A DNA stretch of 64,000 bases from Heliopora coerulea. Its lineage: Eukaryota; Cnidaria; Anthozoa; Scleralcyonacea; Helioporidae. Made by a program: the position numbers and the translations under genes. Position 1 is the stretch's first letter, and every line of letters starts with the position of its first letter. Positions 1 through 12,600 of this stretch are shown here, one piece after another. The stretch is from the NCBI GenBank assembly GCA_030142905.1, contig JASJOG010000044.1, positions 1,074,001 to 1,138,000 of the forward strand, read 5' to 3'. The notes beneath the pieces were generated by a model that was given only the letters and a program-made list of their open reading frames with translations, was not told the origin of the DNA and did no database searches.

Positions 1-560
1 TCACCATCATCACCATCGTCACCATCATCATTTAAATGATCATCCTTGTTGTTACTATCACCATTATCATTATCATAACTATAATCTCTAGTATCATCAT
101 CGTCAGCATCATAATATCATAATCTTAACAATCACCATCGGAATCACCATCATTATCATTGTTATCATAACAGTCATTCACCATCACCACGTTCCCAACA
201 TCTACCACCACCATCATCACCAATATGATTATCGTCATTATATCATTATCATCATTATACCAGTACTATCATTATCATCCGTAAAACCAGAAGCGTTGTT
301 CACATTATGAGCATTATTGTGACCATTATCCTTGTCCTTATCTTTACTTTCATCCTCTTTATCGTTAATGTTATCCTAAACCTTTCGTCTCAAAAGTACC
401 GTGGTCAATATCGCTATTATCATCATATGATTACTATCATTATTATCGTCATCATTATCATTACCATTACCGCTACCTTTACCATAATTATAATCATTAT
501 CTTTGTCGTAATTATCATTTCAATAAAGAAAAAATTTACCGAGATTATTTTCGCGACGTT
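1..560. repeat. Degenerate ATC/CAT trinucleotide simple repeat in a DNAJC13 intron
   Basis: The first half-kilobase is built from imperfect CAT, ATC and ATT triplets. It lies downstream of the donor of exon 46 at 644, so it is intron sequence of DNAJC13. The open frame over 307-570 is a by-product of the repeat and encodes only Ile/Thr/Val runs. Confidence 0.7.
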
Positions 561-644
561 TCAGCGGTGAACATGAAGAACGTCAGTAAAATAAAAGATG
601 CTTCAAGGTCACTTCAACAAAGACATCTCTTTCACACTTCTTAC

Positions 645-3600
645 CTGATACAGCGCTTTGGTGTTGCTGCGAAGTCTGGGAGAAAAATCCATGAGATGAG
701 ATGCAATCTTTCCAATCATAAAACGTCTAATAAAGGTAACAGGAAACGATGAAAAAATGCACACTTCAAAAATGACCAAAAAACAACTCAAAAACAGTCA
801 CACAATTACCTCATTTCATTGCTCCATATCGCTTCAGGAGTGTCGAACTCCCCCAAAAAGATGGACGAAAACTTATCACAGCCTACAAAGTGGATATAGA
901 AATGAAAATTACTCCTGGTTAAGATGAGAACTTCGGCAGGTAAACGGAAACTCTTTCCGTTCAAGTCGGATTATCCAAACATATTCTGGAGCAAGCACTA
1001 AAAAGCACAGAGGCAGGGCATCGCTTACGGTAGACCCCTTGAACTACTGTAGCAAAAGAACACAAGTTTCTTTTTCACTAGATTTATCACACGGTGCATG
1101 GCACTCATGGTTTAAAGAAGACTGTGAAAATATTCTAAATTCATGGCAGGGTAGTTTTGGTACAATTGAGAGAAGGACCACATCGGTACTGTATATTCAG
1201 AAACACGAAACAAAAGTTCACGTAATTCAACTGATCATTCTTCTGTAATTCAACTCAACCAATCATTTTAAGACTTGTTTCACCTTTCTGCTTACCGTGA
1301 TTTTCCAAATAGCAGATCATTGCTTCAGGAAGAAGTGGACCCAAAATGCTTCTTTGGGAAATTTCACCGCCCTGATTCTTGAATTCAATGGAATAAATGA
1401 TGATTAAGGCACACAAGTAAATAGGCTGAAGGATAAAAAGGGACAGGGAGGAAGGAAAGAGACGGGCTAGGACGGGAGACGAAAGGAAGCGAATCAAAGG
1501 AAAGGAAAGGAAGGGAAAGGAAGGATAAAGAAAGGGAAAAAAGGAAAGGAAAGGGAAGGGAAGGGAGAAGGGAAGGGAAGGGAAAGGTGAGGAAAGAAAA
1601 AGAAAAGGGGAGGGAAGGAAGAGAAGGGAAGGAGAGGGATGTGAGAGGAGGGGAGGGGAGGGGAGGGAACGCAAGGACGGAAAGCGAAGTGCAATAAAGT
1701 GAATTGAATTGAAAGGAAGTGAGATGAAGCAGACAGGGGGGAAATAAAATGAGAGAGGAATGGAAAGACAAGGAAATGGCAAGCCAAAATAAGGGAAGGA
1801 AGGCAAAGGTAGAAAATAAAGACCAGTTAAGGTAAGTAAAGGCAGAGTGACTTGCAAAGGAATAACAAGATATTAGAAAGATTACCTCTTCGGATCGAAA
1901 CGATTGTTTCATATGAGTTTCCGCCAAGAATCTGAACACAAAAACATTCATTACTAAAGTGTTTTATATAATAGAAGAAGCTACCTCGACGTAAGCAAAC
2001 ATGTTGGCAGTTTTTGTGAAAGTTTATGGCGTAAACGTACCTCCCAATCGGCAAAAGATTGGATCCGGTGTACATCATGATGAAGAAAAACACTCCAGTG
2101 AGATACAGCCTGGGAATGACAGGATTGTCCTTGAAGAAACGAAGGGATAAGTGAGGCTTATCAAAGACTACAAAGGATAACAGAGTATAAACGAAGGGGG
2201 ATTAATTAAATTTTAGGTATTTCATAATAAAATATGTTAAAATTAACAACGGAAAAGACACCTTGAGCTAGGGTGGAATAACATCTTCAATCTGCAAATA
2301 GATCATAAACATCTTACCAGTAATATATCATTAAGAAGCACGGCCACCTTCTCCACAATGATGGGATCAAACGTGAGCAGTAACTATGAAGAAACACGAG
2401 ATAAACTTCTCTTGCCACATCAGACCAATTTTGGTCGGCACAGTAGAATGGAACAACTAGCATAAATACATTCAGAGGAAAGAAAAGTAATAAGAACTCA
2501 ACATACCTGAACAATGTGAGGAAGACATGTTGCTTCCGACAACATCCTTTTTGCTCGTGGAAGAGGGCGAACGATAGCTCCATCAAAATCTCTACACACG
2601 AAGAAAAAAAAAAGTTGAAAAAATGTAAAAGCATCAAAATCGGCACAATTAGGCTGTTCAGGTAAATTTTGCCGAATATCTACTGACATACCATCGTTTT
2701 CATGATGGTGAGATAAGACGTGAAAGTCGTTATCACACCTGTTAGCGAGAATTCGGCCAAGACTAGAGTGAGCGAGCATAAGAGATGCAAACTTGTGACT
2801 TCCAGAATTCTAAATATTATTAAATGCTCAAAACGTAAAACGAATTCAATGGGAAACAGTTTAAAAGGAAACTGCATACATTTTATTTTTCTTTTAGGCT
2901 GAAAGGGTGATTAAAATGAATGAATTAGAAATTCTAGCGGATGAATTATTCGCAATAAGACACGGTTGAAAGCCGATTAAAAAAACAAAAAAATGTGGAA
3001 ATGGGGATATAATATAAGACCACACCAAATGAGGATATAATATAAGACCATATTCGATTATTTGGGGTATTTTACCTGTTTGGATAGTAAGAACATATTC
3101 TAATCATCATATTTAGTATGAGAACGGTCATGTCGGTCTCATTCATTAACGGTAACCCGGTTGCCAGGAGATACCACTTCAGCTGAGGAATATGTTGTAA
3201 TGGACGCCAGCCGTCCATTCCCTGGCACCAGCATCGCGTTGTAGGATAGATAACTTTTTCTTCCCAGAAATCTTTCATCTATACATGAAAAACGCGCATG
3301 AAATGAACAAACGGACAAACAGACAGAAGTAATCACTGACAGTAGGAAGTAGAAAAATGAAGACGTCTGTTGTAGCTCCTCTCACACACAATGCCCAATC
3401 CAGTTTATAGCTTGTTCGTTATACCGAACTATAACTCGACACGCCAAAACTAACGAACTGAAAAACAGCCCATGGGCGTTGCCTGTGCTGAAAAATTGGA
3501 TGGATCCAACTTGAAAAGCGCGTGGGGAACACTTCAGAATCCGAAATTAGCGGTCGTGCAGTCGTCAGAAACGACTGATATTTAGCTCTGACGATCAAAT

Positions 3601-6600
3601 CGCAAGACTGTAACTAAAAGACCTAATAAAATCATAATCTCAGTTCGAGATTTCTTCTTGAGAAATGGTACAATTATACAAGCAGTCCATTTGCTATCAA
3701 GCGATTCGGACACACCGCTCTCAACTTTCATGTTCTCGGCTAGCGTATTTTGGGTTTTACCGCTGAGCAATAAGACCCAAATTTTGTGATCATATTTCAA
3801 TATGCTTGCCCAATGGGCAACCTTCTTGAAAAGTTAATTTCGGTCCCTGCACTTGCAATGAGCGTAGAAGTGGCCGGTTGTCTCTCTTCCTCTGCTGAAT
3901 GCGGCTACCAGGATGCTTTTTGAAATCTGGGTTGTGGTGCTTATCAAAGAAATTGTCTTTTCGTTTGCTGCGGGGAATTAAAATTTGCACAAAAAGGAAA
4001 ATATTTCCCAGTATCCTTTGGTAGTTTCATTCAGCTGACGTATTAATGTGAACCGGCCATCGATTTTAGAATTTGTATTTTCTATTAACGGTTTTATTGG
4101 GGCAGGTAATCAGGTGGAATGATAAAAAAGGCAAAGCCACATTCGCATACAACCACAACGATCGTACGTTCCTGGCACAAGAAGTGTTAAGACTACAATG
4201 CTAATGCATTTGACAAAGGACAGACCTCCATCACTAAAAAGAAAAACTGGGAATGCATGTCCCCCCCCTTGCCTCCGTTGAAGCCTGTGAAATGACTCCC
4301 TCATTTGGAGAAGAGTTGTGTGATTTACCTCGTCAAAACTGAAAGGCCCAAGTCGTTCCTTTTCTTTGTTTCCAAAATACCATTCTTTTTCGCCTCCCAA
4401 GCCGCTGTCTGGAGCTGCTTCAAGAAGGTTAGTCTAAAAAAATGCAATAAATAGCAGTTGAATTTCTCTCGTTAAAATCCAAGATCATACACAGGGGGGG
4501 AAACGTGACATTTCGAACTAAAAAACCGATCAATTTTCAATTTATTTTGGCAGTTTAGCCAATACATCGCCAACGCAGCGATTGGCAATGCGTCAGTAGC
4601 TAAATCCACTTTGGAAAAACTGTGACTGGTGGGATTTTTTCGTCCCCCAGCATATTCCACATCCCTTACTTATCAAACTAGGTTTCCCAATATTTTTCGA
4701 TAATTCTTACTTTTGTAATTGATGTATTTATAATGACACGTGTACCTGTAATGGAACTGTAGCTCTTGAAGTATGAAGATGAGCTAGGGTCATGAGTTCT
4801 ACCAAGCCTTTGACTGCATTGACGTCAAGTAACGCTTTGACGTTTCGCTGTTGAGATCAGAAATGAGAAGCAGTCAAATGTGAACTAATGTAAGTATCAG
4901 CACAACAACTAAAATAAGAGCTCTTTAAAACGAAATGTTAACACAGAAGTGAATGAAAAATATGCATTGTTTCCCGGTGTTTCGGAGCTAAATCTACTCC
5001 GACATGAGATATTTTCACTTCCACGCCAAAATTTAAAATAATGAATTACAATTGTTCAAAAAAGGAGGTACTTGTTTGTGCCTTTCTCTTCCCTTTCGGC
5101 AATTAAAATAGCTCTCCCGAAATAACCGTAGTCTTACTTGATGTTTTGTTAACTCGTTTAAAAAGAACAAGAGTCGGTCCCGCTCCAATTTGTCGGACGT
5201 CTGCATAAAAAAAAAAGTTAAGCGAAAATGAGAATATCTATGGTTGCTATAAGTAATAATTGATAAGCCTTTCTGCTAGGACAAAGACTTGAAAAATAAC
5301 TACATTAGGTTCTACTGCTTAACAGATCTACCATCATCATCACCATCATCTTCATCGTTATCATCGTCATCTTCATCATTATTGAATAGTTCCTCTAAAA
5401 AGATTTCCCATAAACCATCCAAGGTTCCACAAGTGACAAGTTTAATGTATCACTTCATATATGAATCAGATATTTCAAATGCAAAAATGTTCTCATTCGA
5501 TACATAAGAAATGCCTTTTCACAATGTAACGATATGAAATATTTCTGCAGATTCGTCACCTCTAACATCATATTACACAACGCACCTTGTCCAACATTCC
5601 TATAATGTATTTGGTGTCATTGAATGCTCCAATTTCCTCGTGGCATTTACCATAAACTTTGGTCATGGCCTAAAAAACACGCCATCAACATTCAATAATG
5701 CAAATCAAAGATTTTCGCAGAGAATAACTGCAAAAATCATACAGCCTCCTGATTGAGGGTTGGGGCAGCACCCTTTGGTGGATGCTTTCAATCATGAAAG
5801 CTCAACATACTTTTTTTTGGAGCATGGGGATTTGGAAGAAACAGAGTCCATTAAGAACAAAAAAACGAAAGGTGTAAATAACACATGAACAGTACACATT
5901 TCAGGCAGAGAGCTTCTTTGTCTCATCATGCGTTGCAGATCAACATTGTAATACTTTTGGTGTCCAAGAACTATTATTTTCTGACATTTTAGAATATCGA
6001 GTATCTCTGAAGCCATGAAATACCTGAAGACACATTGCTTTCATTCCTGGTTTGGTCGTCAGAAGAAATCGATGGTATAAATCATTGAAAAACTCCATTC
6101 TAAAATAAAAAAAAGTCTGTACGTAATGCGTGGCACTTGATTGAGAAATATTAAGCAAATTTATTATAAATCATATTTTAGATGTATCAAACCTAACACT
6201 GTGACATATAATATATGAAAAATACTTTTGAAAAAATTCGTAAACCAATTTCCAGCAAACTTTCGCTCTGCAGCGAGCTTTAATTCTATTCCTTCTTCTG
6301 TGCTTTTCCGAAAAGATCATTTGAATACTTTTTTTTGCTAGCTAATTTGAACCGTTAATACAGTCGTTATAAATGACCCGATCTAACAACGCGATCAAGT
6401 TCTGAATCAGTGGAGCAAAAGTTTGCAAGAAATAAATTTACATGGCGTTTCGCTGCTGCTCTACCTATAAAAATACATTTTTTTAACAGTTAACAGTAAA
6501 ACAAACTTTCGACATTACAAATTTTATCTTTTTTAAAAAATAAAGTTTTAGTTACATTCCCATGATACTAACTTTCCATTGCAATATTTAAAATACGTAC

Positions 6601-9600
6601 ACGCGGCTTCATGAAGACACGTACACGCGGCTTCAAAAAGTATTACCCACCACGGGCAGAAAGGTGCAACAATAACTTGTACTTTCTCTCACTTACGCAT
6701 TAGTGATTGGTGTGTCGTCATCATTTTGTTCGAGGAGAACCCTCAAGTAGTAATCACCTAGAAGAATAATTTAAGTGCACAAGGTTAACTTTCTATATTA
6801 CATCGATGAGTGTGTTAGAAGAAGAGTTATAGCGCCCACTGATTCCATGCCTTTTAGAACAACAGTTCTCTTGATGACTCAGTCACATATTTGCGTTATT
6901 TATCAAATGTATTATGTAGCAAGCAAGAACTGAAGCCAAACTCAGAGTTAGAGGAAAACAGAAACTACCATCGCGCGAAGACGACGTTCTTAATACTACG
7001 TCGTTAGAAATCAGCCACGTCCTCTCAACATCACAAGAGTTCGTGCTCACAACCACTTAAAACCAGGACTCTGTAGTCATTTCTACTTTTTGTCGCAGGA
7101 TAGGATAATCGAGAAAAATTCTCTCTTCGTGAGAGTATATATACACAAACTACAGTCCTAATACATTCCATGAAGAGAAGCCCTAAAAATATAATTATAC
7201 CAAGAAAGCGCTTGTTCATCGCCCACAAAATATCGAGTGAAAGGACTGGTACGCACCTATTTTGAGTTCGTCAGAGAGACACTCGTAAAGAACTTCAAAT
7301 TCTTGATGATTCCAAGATACCACGTAATTTCCGCTCAGATCTTTGTCCATTGCAAACGCGCGCATTTCAGACTCGAGGGCTCCACGCAGCTCTTCTCGTG
7401 TCTGTCAAGCACAATACCAGGAACAGTAAAAAGTTTAAACTTGCAACCACATCAAGAAATGGACGTAATTTTGAGTACTACTCTGGTAAGAGATACAGAA
7501 CTTCAAACAAGTTATCTATTTTCAGTAAAGTCAACCACGTCAGGAATTGAACGTAATGTATAGTGCTACTCTGGTAAGAGTACATTGACATTACTATAGC
7601 TGCCAAGCAGCAAGAACTCTGTTTGACTTGGATTAAAATAACTAACCTTCGGTGAAAGAGGTTAGACATTATACCAATTGAACTACGAGCCCAAACCGGG
7701 ATCACGATGTGATTTTGCGCTGACACATTGCAAGAGAGATCTAGTTTCTTCCATAGGCGTTGCGAAGAGGGGCCAGGGGATCATCACCCTCCTAAACGTA
7801 ATTTAGTGGGTCCTGTCCCCCTATTTCGTACCAGTATATCGAACCTGTTAAATAACTAAATTATTGCCTCGTGTTCTGGATCTCAGCAACATTATTTTCT
7901 ACAACCAAGGTTTTCTTGCTGCGATATCGAACAAACACTCGTCGCCATTTAACCAGTGATCCTCAACGATGTTACTCTGTGGTGAACACCGAGTCCGCTG
8001 ACCATCTGGGTATGCTGTGCATACCCAGGCATACCATTGTGGCAAACCTCAGTTTATGGCACAATTTTGGCTCCCCCAATAAATTAACTCCAGGAACACC
8101 ACTGGTTTCTTTAGTCTGGGTGACAATGCTTCTTTATCTTACTATATCGCTTGAACGCATCCGCAAGAAATGAATTTTACACTTTCCTATAAACTTATAC
8201 TTTCAAATAACCTGACGACGGTTTAACAGAATTTTAGTCGAGATATTTAGAAGAAAGAAACATGTACTGACTTAATCTTCTCCCACTGCAAAACTGCGTA
8301 GAAAAATATCTAGATATTGTCTTAAAAATATCTAAACACTCGAGATTTTCCTCCTTCAAAATTATCAACTTAACAGTTAACTTACTTTATAGTTCCAAAT
8401 CAAATTGTAAGTCGACAAATCTTGGTTAAACCTACAACGTGGAAACGTAGTGAGCTAACATACGAACGGAAGAGATAAAACAGGAATACCGTATTACCTT
8501 TCCTTACTCGACTACATAAGAATCGGAATAAGTAGCCGGATATTCCTAGGAGCAATTCAGAGCGCCTTTTCATATTTAGCTTGATCAACTTCTTTTGATA
8601 ACTCCGTAAAGTTCAGGCGGTGGCCTGATCAGAGTAAAACAGATGGAGAGTCCTGGGGGGATCCACGTTGGTCAAAGACACATAGATAATGCGGTGTGTG
8701 GCGAAATTCTGAGTCTTGTACTCTTTAATTCGCACAAATGTTTCTCCAGAGGGCTTTGTAGCCACTTCCAGATAGTGGTAGGACTCTGCCGTTTCAAGAA
8801 AGACTGCAATCCTCACCACCTGGACGTATTCTTTTCATATTTGAAGGAATCTAGTTGACCATACCCCGGCCTCGAAAAGTGGGGATCCGGACCCCTATCC
8901 TCCCGTGGCCACACCATTAACTTTGTATGTCCCGTTTTCTGTAAGCGTATAAGAAACTCCGCCGTCACCCCAACATGTTTAGTGGGATGCACTGACGAAA
9001 AATTGCCAGAAATACCTCCCTCATTACAGATGCATATAGAGAAGTGAAAATATTATTAACAGTGGTGTCACTGACGAATCGAAACATACTTGCATGAAAT
9101 GCATGAAAATTTATTGATATAACTGACTTCATGGTTTACATGGACGAAGAAATACTACAGTTTAGTTTTAATTCAGTGGGCAAACGCAGTTTTCGAAGAT
9201 TTTCAAGGCGTCTGCAAGTAAGTTGAAATGTATTGCAATGTTATGTAGAAAAATTTCCCTTTTATAGTTGGCGAAAATTTCAGTCGTCAATCCGTTAAGT
9301 TTTTCTACAAGACATATTCACGTAAACACCGAAAAGGACTTGAGGGGGTTGCGATCTGAAGTCATAACGAGTTATAGAAGAGTTATTCTGGAGTGTATAT
9401 TCAGGAGCGAAATCCATCTTAAGGCCTAACCGATTCCTGTTGCGAAAAATACAACATCAAGTCGTTACGGCCGTAGCTTTTTTTCGTAACAGGCCTTTGG
9501 TGCCAATTAAGAGGGCTATCACTCCAAAACGTATTGTCAGAATTAGCTCTTCTAAGCTGCAAAGTTAACGTGTGTTATGGTTGAAGTAGAACTGTTAATA

Positions 9601-12600
9601 ATCAAAATTCTCGACTTACTTGTAATAAAACAGGTCCCAGTTCTGTTCACTTTTAATATTTTGTTTCCTGTTTCTTAATACAACGGGTTTTTGATTGGTC
9701 TAAATAGAAAAATAGTACACATCAGTGACCAACTAAAACTACACTAATGATAACTCCCACCACATAATATTCATCTACCCTGCATTTAATTAGTTGAGAA
9801 GAAAAGGAATGTGAACGCAAACGAAATACATGTATGACCTCTTTCTTCGACTTGAATCCAATCTTCGTCCGCCAATGTGACAAGTAGCCTTCAAGTTGAT
9901 TTCGTAGGGAGCCCTTTGACTTTGCAGACGTCTGTTTAACAAAAGATAGATACATATATACCATTTAAAACGACTTTACACTCCCTACATAATTCGTGAA
10001 TTTCTCCAACATGAAAAACGTTTTAACTCACTTCTGCCAACTTCACGTTGTCTCGAACGGCTAACTGATCCACTTCTGTTTCAGGCGGCTAAACAACAAA
10101 TTGTCTGGAATGAGCAGTTTGTACGACAACACGCGTCGTCTTCTTACAGACGCACCTTTCAGATCTGTCATCCTCCTCAATATCCCATTACAAAGGTGCT
10201 ACCTTTACTCGAACTACATCTTAAAATTTAGAGGAGATTACCTGTTCAGTGCTTTCAAGAAAATAAAGCAAACCAGCAGGCTGAAAAATATAAAGCGAAG
10301 TGAAACACATTGAGAGGATACATTTAGGTTTGGTCTCTCATGATAGCAAAAGAAGTCGATAGGACTGTTATTTAAAAACTGTCTGTTATGTCGACCGACT
10401 TAAAAGAACATGACATTGTTTTCAATGGTCAAATTAAGTAAAATACTTATCATTTTCCCAAGTATATTTCTCCGCCGAAGTTCCTCAGATCCAAAGCTCG
10501 GCACATTTAATATTTTAGTTAAAAGCCTAGTGCAAATGAACAAGTTTTCCTTGACCACTTTATAATTTGACGGGTTTAATTTGTTCGTGTGTGCAAACAA
10601 ATAAGACAAATCCAATAAAATTTTGCGTTATGAAGTGCCCCTAACCCCATCAAAAACTGAGGTCAAAGGCTCGTCAAATGGCAAGTTTCAACGTCACATC
10701 CTCATTAAGCTAGAATCTGATTTTTTGTTGAGGCAGGGACACCAAAAGCTGCTTTTGACATTATATTTCTTTGATTTTCGACATTAATGGCATTACCTAT
10801 TATTCTGAATTTGCACACAAAGTACAGCCTTTATTTGGACAAATTTCAAGACACATTCTTCAAGGTTGAAGAGATATCTACAAGATTTTTTAAAACATGA
10901 TGTGCAAATGTTTCACGAGGGTACCACTTCGAGTTTACGAAGAATCATGTTTCCTATCGAGTATGTAATAACCATTTACCATGATTCTCTTTAGCAGAGC
11001 CATAGCTGTTGGGTGTCCGGTGGTCCATAAAGCAACAAGATGACGGCTGAGTTGTCTGAAATAAATAAGACAGTTAACAGTTTGATGGCACGTGTTTTGA
11101 AGACATAACAATTCGATGTATGCTATAAATGTTCAAACCCTCACCTTTAACTCAAGGAGGTGCTACACAAATTGACGCAAGGTTTGTGTTCGACTACCTC
11201 GTGGTATTAAAGATTTGGGTTATGACTGAAATCTTTAGACCGAGTTTGACTTTAAACGTTAACAACTTGTGCCAAAATTCTGGTTCGATCAACAAAAAAC
11301 GTGATAACAGGACATGATTACTTCCTTGTCACAGTGAGGCCCAAGTTGGGGCTGGGTTGGGGCTATAGGTGAAAGGTTTGATGAAAAATTCGGATCCAAT
11401 TCAGGTTGGTTCCTCAAGGCTTCAAGCATCTACACTGTTTTCATCATTGAGGTTTTGAGTTCGAATGGCGTCTGAAGAGATTTTAGCCAGTTTGGGTAAA
11501 TTTCCATCTCCAATCTGTTGTACACCTCCAAGATATACTATACTAATAGGTAAACACACGCACACCAAATGCTTAACGTAAATTATTGAAAACAGTTTTT
11601 ACCCTGGACGTTCTAACCTATTCATAAGCAATCTCCTGTCGGCGCTTCGAGTGAACATCGCCATGTGCAAATGGCGGGGAAGTGCTCCCTCAGCTAAAGC
11701 AAGATCTTGCATTTTAGCCGCAGTCTCCTCGTCGCCTTCCTAAAGGAAACAAAAAATCCCGCCAACACAAAATAAGAAACCAACAATACAGCCAGGCCAT
11801 AACCTGATCACATAATAACCGTTTTTAAATTGTAGAAGCCACATGCTTAACGAGAGAAGACTTCAAAAGGACTTCTCGGGGTGACACCATACCTAGTTCC
11901 TTTCCTACGTCGGCCACATTGTATACGATACCTAGCCTGGCCCATCTTGTCATATATGTTCCACGGTTATCACGACTCACCGCGTGAACTAAACTTACCT
12001 CAATTATTGCTTTCAAAACCATTCCAGCTCCTTTCACGATTGTTGTCGAAGGATGCTACAAAGAATTAACACGTTAAAAGGGAATATCGTTTGGAAAATC
12101 GCAAACATTTTTATGAAGATCGTATGATCGTAAGGATTACACGAGCCAGTAGACAAAGCATATTCATGTAGTAAACTCAACCGTTGGAAACTATACCTGA
12201 AAAAGTCTGTAAATGCTCCGCCCCGTACCTATAAAGACATCAGACGTGATTCTGAAAATGTTCATGAAGATTTGCTTTTTTCTATGCAAACCTTACCAAA
12301 TGAATATCTCATCCGTTTAAAACTAGATGTTTTGAACGGAACTATACATCCAAATTATGTAACATCTATGAATTACTAGAACATAGTGACAGAAAAAGGT
12401 TTAAGAAAATTAGTTCGAGTGATAACCATCTATTGTATTCTACGCTTCCTAAGGAAATGATTTTATCTAAGTTTTTAAGAAAGATAGAGAGTCTCTGGCC
12501 TATAGTGGGTACAGATGGTTTTAAAAACAGTTTTTTTAACAGAATAATTTTTAGATACAACTTGATAGTGTAATATTATGAACACCTTTTAGTTTAATTA

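Larger units (their letters stand above)
645..7401 (-). other. DNAJC13: DNAJC13 exons 32-46 (IWN/GYF_2-like region up to the J domain)
   Basis: Exons: 7257-7401, 6697-6757, 6024-6099, 5586-5669, 5138-5200, 4746-4847, 4329-4433, 3076-3278, 2507-2591, 2318-2383, 2041-2129, 1886-1931, 1296-1377, 810-882, 645-726. Landmarks: exon 32 [16 protein letters not shown] and [18 protein letters not shown], exon 34 [12 protein letters not shown], exon 37 [14 protein letters not shown], exon 38 EKEWYFGN, exon 39 the 203-nt exon with [17 protein letters not shown], exon 42 [17 protein letters not shown], exon 44 [20 protein letters not shown], exon 45 [16 protein letters not shown], exon 46 [16 protein letters not shown]. 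Exon 46 ends with a GTAAGA donor at 644, so coding continues off the left edge. Confidence 0.93.

Noticed and set aside
1255..1951. Minus frames of 97-200 codons rich in Phe, Pro and Ser.
   Set aside because: They read the purine tract in DNAJC13 intron 43 through from real exons 43 and 44; only 1296-1377 and 1886-1931 are coding.
7871..8173. A 100-codon plus frame in the intron between DNAJC13 exons 31 and 32.
   Set aside because: No family resemblance, an alternative start codon, and it is antisense to a well-supported gene.
12217..12372. A plus-strand frame ([14 protein letters not shown], then [12 protein letters not shown]) faintly like cytochrome bc1 subunit 7 (UQCRB).
   Set aside because: It overlaps DNAJC13 exon 23 in antisense, the spacing of the conserved Leu-Pro and Arg residues is wrong, and no further homologous segment follows.
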